NCBI GenBank assembly: GCA_905221605.1
Contig: CAJNDS010000890.1
Span: forward strand, 1,228,857-1,251,356
Reading direction: 5' to 3'
DNA: 22,500 nt
From: Symbiodinium natans
Taxonomy: Eukaryota; Sar; Dinophyceae; Suessiales; Symbiodiniaceae
Shown here: positions 12,701-18,700 of the stretch, piece after piece
Layout: every line of letters begins with the position of its first letter
Numbering within the stretch: the stretch's first letter is position 1
Notes under the pieces: generated by a model
Seen by the model: only the letters and a program-made list of their open reading frames with translations
Databases searched by the model: none
What the model was told of the DNA's origin: nothing
Made by a program: the position numbers and the translations under genes

Positions 12701-15700
12701 ATCTCAGGCCTAGGGCCTAATTATAGGGGTTTACAGTACCCTAAGGGTCCATGTACCGCATCATTACGTACCCAGGCCCTAAAGTCCCTAAATAGGAGGT
12801 GTACTTTAAAACCCAAGTGTCCCCTATTTAGGTACATGGACACTTGTAGGGGTAGGGGTTTAGGGTTTCGTAGAGGCTGAGGATAGGGTTTCAGGGCTTA
12901 GAGTTTCGGGTTTCAGGGTTGGGGTTTCGGGCTTATGGGGTTTGGGGTTCACCGCGTTTTGGGGGGATGCCTTTTGAGGGATTTCTGTGTTTGGCGGGGG
13001 AGGGGGCGGGGAGTATGAAGGGGGATTTGGAATCCCTAAATCTGAGCCTCGCTTTCGAGGCCGCTGTTGCATCTCAACTGTCCTTCTTCATTGGAGACCC
13101 AAGACACCTAAAACGGTTTATGGGCCATGGACTTTGACAAGGATTACACTCGCATAGACTTGAGTGTTTGAGGTTTAGGGCTTAGGGTTCTTAGGGTTTA
13201 GCTTTAGGGCTTAGGGTATGGGACCTCTTCTGCCCCATCAAATTGAACCTAGTCCGCCGGCAGCCCTCTTCAACCCACTGCCAACTGTGCCGACAACTCG
13301 ACAGGAGCCTTTCCATGACCTCGGAATGTTGAGGAGCGTGAAAATGTCGGCATAGCCCAGCACCATCATGTCTTGGATCCAATGGACTTCCTGCTCCGCT
13401 GTCTTTGCCTCTCGCAATGTTGACACTGCATCGCAAAGGTCCTGACGTGACGCAGACACGAGGACGGCATGGTCTCCTCATCATGACCGTGGAGGCAAAC
13501 TGTCGAGCTTGTGGGGGTTTACGAAACCCTAAACTAACCTTAGTAGCCCAGCGAAGGATGAGGGGGACTCCTCCTTCGAGGCGTCTTGAAGTCTCTGGGT
13601 AGGTGTACCACCACCAACTTAAGTACTACCAGTGGAGCCCCTAAACCCTATACCCTAAACCCTAAACTCCTGAACCCCAAAGCCCAAACAACCCCAAACC
13701 CCAAACAACCTAAACCCTAAACTTCTGAACCCTGACCCCTGAACACCTTCCCCCCCCCGCCCCCCCCGCCTTTAGGGCTTAGGGTTTATATGGGGTTTAG
13801 GGTTTAGGGGGGTTCAAGCCGAAACCCCCTGGCCATATGCGGAAAGTAGGGGTACCTTATTGTAGGGGTCCTTGCTAGAAGGGAATCCGACTATTTGGGT
13901 CGACATGAGGGGTCCCACATGTTCGTAAACCCCTAAACCCTAGACCCTAAACCCTAAACCCTAAACCCTAAACCCCCATATGCAGTCAGAGACACCGCGC
14001 AGGTGCGACCGGACTGGCTGCGGAAGTGCTGGGCCATGAGGAGGAGCCTCGTGGGCTTCTGTCTTTGGGGTTGCTTCATGGGTCCCATATAGCCTGGGCC
14101 CTGGGAACCCTAATCCCTAAACCCTAAACCCTAAACCCTAAACCCTAAACCCTAAACCCTAAACCCTAACCCCTGTAACCTAAACCCCCCCCCCTTATGC
14201 CCTGTAAAACTCGGGGGAGCTTAGAAGGGGGAATTGGGGGAACCCCCTTATAAAGGTCCATACACCATACTGGGATGATGGCAGTACATAGCAGTATGGG
14301 GTATATGGCCACAACTTGGGGTTTCTATGAGTCCCCAAGGTTACTTCCAAGGGTGGAAGAACCCTATGTTTTTGCCGCACACTGTGTGCGGAATAGGCCG
14401 AAATTTACACCCTGTGTACACCACAATGAAATACACGCCTTGTTGTTCCGGTGGTTGAGTTCAGGTTTTTAGAGCGTTTACGGAGTTTGAGAGTTTCGGG
14501 TTTAAGGGACCCTTGAACTCGAAACCCAAAACATCCCTGAAAGCCCGAACTCTTCAATGTCAGGGAACGGGAGGCAGGTGCAGAGGCGCGCAATGTGGGC
14601 CCACCAGACGTCCTCCACTACCTGGCGCTGGGTTCTTTTCGCGGTGGGAGATGTCTACAGTTCCAAGGCTTAGGGTAAGCAGTCTAGGGTTCGGGTCTCA
14701 ACATACCCTACATCTATGGCTGTAGGTCCCAAAAAACCATAGTCCCAAGTTCCTAAATTCAAGGTGTTTGGACCCTCTGCGCTGGTGTCTAAGGGTTTGG
14801 GGTTCCAGGCTTTTAAGGGTTCTCGGGGTTGGGGGTTTCCACGGCTTAGCGTTTATGGATTTAGGGTTCCAAGGGCGCTTAAAGGTTTAGGGAACCCTAA
14901 ACCCTAAACCCTAAACCCTAAACCCTAAACCCGAAACGGGTTGAAGGTTTAGGTTCAAGGCTTCGGGCTTCCGGGAGCCTTCGGGGGTGATGATGTCGGG
15001 GTATTCGTTGCCCAGAGCATCCCAACAGCAACTCTAGATCTCAACTTGGGATGCTCCCCCTTATACTAGCAATCCTTAATGAGGTTCTAGTACCCCCCCC
15101 CCCCCCTAGTACAATAATAGGGTTCTAGGACCCGCCTAGTACAATAATGGGGTTCTAGTACCCCCCTAGTAAAATCCCTATCAAGGACTGTTAGCATTGT
15201 AAGGGAGAACATCCCAGGATCCCAGCCCTAAGCTCCAAACTCGTGTGAGTCCAAGATCATGAGTTCCCCTGCTACCCCTCTCTGTACTTTAACCCCCCCC
15301 CCCCCCCCGCCCCAGGTTCCGCCATCGTTAAGGCTATTTGGGGAGCATGAAGCTTAATTGAGGCTATAACCTAAACCCTAAACCCTACAGTGGTGTAGAG
15401 GGGGCGGTAGTAGGGGAAGCCATGACAAAAGCTTTAGACACAACGCAGAAATTCAGAAAACATAGCCTTATGAGCTCCAAAGGTTGGAATCTTGAATTCC
15501 TCAAAGCCTCAACCAGACCCAACGTACCCTAGACCTACGCGGCTACGCCTTGGGGACGAAACGAACCTTAAAAGGGTTTACGGTCCACAAATCTCAACAA
15601 AATGTTGTAGTATAATTAGGGCATAGCCCTAGACCCGAAACCCTAAACCGAAACCCTAAACCCTAAACCCTAAACCCTAAACCCTAAACCCTAAACCCTA

Positions 15701-18700
15701 AACCCTAAACCCTAAACCCTAAACCGAAGCTTGGGGTTCATGCGGTCTTCAAGGTAGGGAAGCTCTCTGCCCTGACGAAGAAGTCCTCTGAAGCCCTCAT
15801 CTCTGATGTTGCACCAGGGGTAGGGTTTAGTCAGGGTTCAGGGTTTAGGGTTGGGTTTCAGGGATTAGGGTTTAGGGTTTTGGCATTAAGGGTTCTGAAG
15901 CCAGACGGCTCATGGAATGTAAGGACCGTAAAGACACTAAACTCTGCTGTAAGCTCTAAAACCGGTACCACTGGGCATCCTAGGCTAAAGTGTAAGATGA
16001 TATCCGGGCATGTCGCGTGAGAACCCCGTCACTTGTACGGGCTGAGCGGAGCAATGCCCTAAGGGTCCATGCACCTCATTCTTATGTACTTGTGGACCCT
16101 AGAGTCTCTACATAGGAGGTACATTAAGGCCCAAGTATTCCCTATTTAAGTGCATGAACCCGAAGGGGTAACCTAGGTACAAAAAGGGTACCCTTTTTGG
16201 TTGAAAGCGGCTTGTAAGGGACCTTAAACCCTACTTACACAAGGGATGACTTAATAATCTTCGGCATAGGAGAGTTGCCCTACACCCGAAACCCTAAGGA
16301 GGTATGACTCATAAACGTGTAGCAAGATGGACTCGCGGGTAAGGTTTAGGGGGTTCATGGCCTGTGCCAATCCCAGCAGCATGGCTGCCCCACTGTGTTC
16401 TTGGCAGAAGAAGTTGTATGGCAGGTCCGGTGTCATACAAAGTGTCGCCCCACGTTGCGTGGTTCATAGGGGGGCCTACAAGCAGAATGCGGCTTGTGTA
16501 AACCCCTAAACCCTACAGCCCTAAACCCCTAAACCCCCAAACCCTAAACCCTAAACCCCTCAACCCCTCAACCCGAAACGACCACGGCTACAGCTCTGAC
16601 CCTCACCCTTGGGTCGGGGGTGCCTGAAATATCCAGACATCCAGCATCGTCCTGAAACTGCGAGGTTTAGGGTTTAGGGTTTATAGGGTTTTGGGGTTTT
16701 AGCGTCTTAGGGTAAAGGGTTCTGGCAGGGGTCGGGCATTGGGGTGGGACGAAAGTATCTGGGGGCCCCTTTTGGCAACACCTCAAGGCAAAATCTTGCT
16801 CTGAACCCACCCTACAGAAACCTACCCTACTTGGAGGTTCATGCTGCTTTTTAACCAACTATAACTGCACTTACTTTTTCACCAATTATGACTGCACTTC
16901 TAACCCACTTACAAGCCCCTCAAGTGCCTGAATATGGGTTATAACTACAGTTATGAGTACAGTTCTGTACCGAAATAGGGAAGACTTGGGCCTCAACCTC
17001 CTACTTAGGGGGCCTTTAGGGCCCAAGTACGCAATCATGAGGTACATGGACCCTTAGGGGTAGTTTCCCTAAACCCTAAACCCTAAACCCTAAACCCCCA
17101 AACCCTAAACCCTTAAGGTACCCAGGAGGTACATGGACGTTTAGGGCTTTAGGGCCCAACCGCGGGTTCGGCGTCCTGAGGGGCAGTGAACCGACAAATT
17201 CAGGAGGGGATTAGGCCAGGGTACGGGGTCTGCACAAAGGACCGCAAACAATCACGTTTAGGGCTTAGGGTTTTGGGTTGCGGGAATAAACTCCTCCAGA
17301 CTTGCAAGACATGCTCTTGCACAGACTCTCGCCATTCTGCGTCCGGCCCCTGCATTCGCTGCAGCGCTGAAGTCCAAATGAGTTGAAAGAGGACGTGGTT
17401 CGGGCAGGTGGCACTCAAGGGCGCGATGAACTTTTTCAAGCCCCCGTGACGCCGTCTGACGGCTGCCAGTTGGTGACGCAGGCAGCGCCGAAACAGCACT
17501 CCAGACAGAATGGCGGTCGTTCCTTGCGGCTGCTGAGTCGTCCCAGATGCACCTGCGGAAACATCCCTACCAAGCTTCCCTTCCCACATGAGGCTATGGT
17601 CTAAAATGACTGAAGAGTAAAGTGGGCGTCTGCTCTGGGCGGGTTCCGGTTTTCGTCCTCCAGCCTGTTTGAAGGCACCCAGAGAAAGGCCTCGATCTGC
17701 AGACCACTGCAAAATATAATCCCCAAATTTGCATCTCTGTACATCCGAATCCAACTATGCTACTATGACGACTAGCACTATCACTACCACTGCCACCACC
17801 ACTACGTCTACTACTCATATATACTCCCACAGCTACTATACTCCTACTCTTGAAATTGCTACTGCCACGAATCTGCACCCTCAACCCTAAACCTTAAATC
17901 CTACACCCTAGAGCAAAAACCCGAAACCCTACACCCTAGAGCAAAAACCCTAAACCCTACACCCTAAACCCTAAACCCCAAAACCGCTTTAATTCGGGTT
18001 TTCGAGAGGATGCCATCAAGCTGCATTGCCACGCCTAGCAGCGCGCAGGCCACGACCATGAGGTCCACACCTCGTAGAGCTTCCCGAAGGTTTGGGGTTT
18101 AGGGTTTAGGGCTAGGGTTTAGGGTTTGGGGGTTAGGGTTTATAGGGGGCTAGGGCTGAAGGCTTTGGGTTAGGATGTAAAGTCCCAAAAACTGGAGGAA
18201 TCTCTTTCTGGGGTCTAGGGCGGGTCCCTAAACCCTAATGAAGGGTTTGGGGTTCGAGGCTTTATCAGTTCAAGGGGTGCAAAGCTACACTGGCCCCCCC
18301 GCCCAAGGAAGGCATGCGGAAGGCTTTTAGCAAAGGTTCGCTGAACCCAACTTTTCGGCTAAGCCCCAAACTCTAAAACTTTAAACCCTAAAACCCTAAA
18401 ACCCTAAACCTTAAAAAACTAAATCCTAAACCCTAAAGCCCCTAAAACCCTAAACCCGAAACCACCAAGATCCTAACTGAAAATGCAGCCATACTCCGCC
18501 CTCCCAAGTCCCAGATGTCACACCGAACGCACACAAGCACACAACCGCACAACTTCCCGAAACCCCAAAGAGTAGACCCAAATCCCTAAAGCTCTCAGCC
18601 CTACATCCCCCAGCCTATACATTGAAACCCCGCTCTAAACCCTACATCCCAAACCCCGAACTCTAAAAGCACAAGAAAAAGGCCCCTAGTTGAGACCCTC

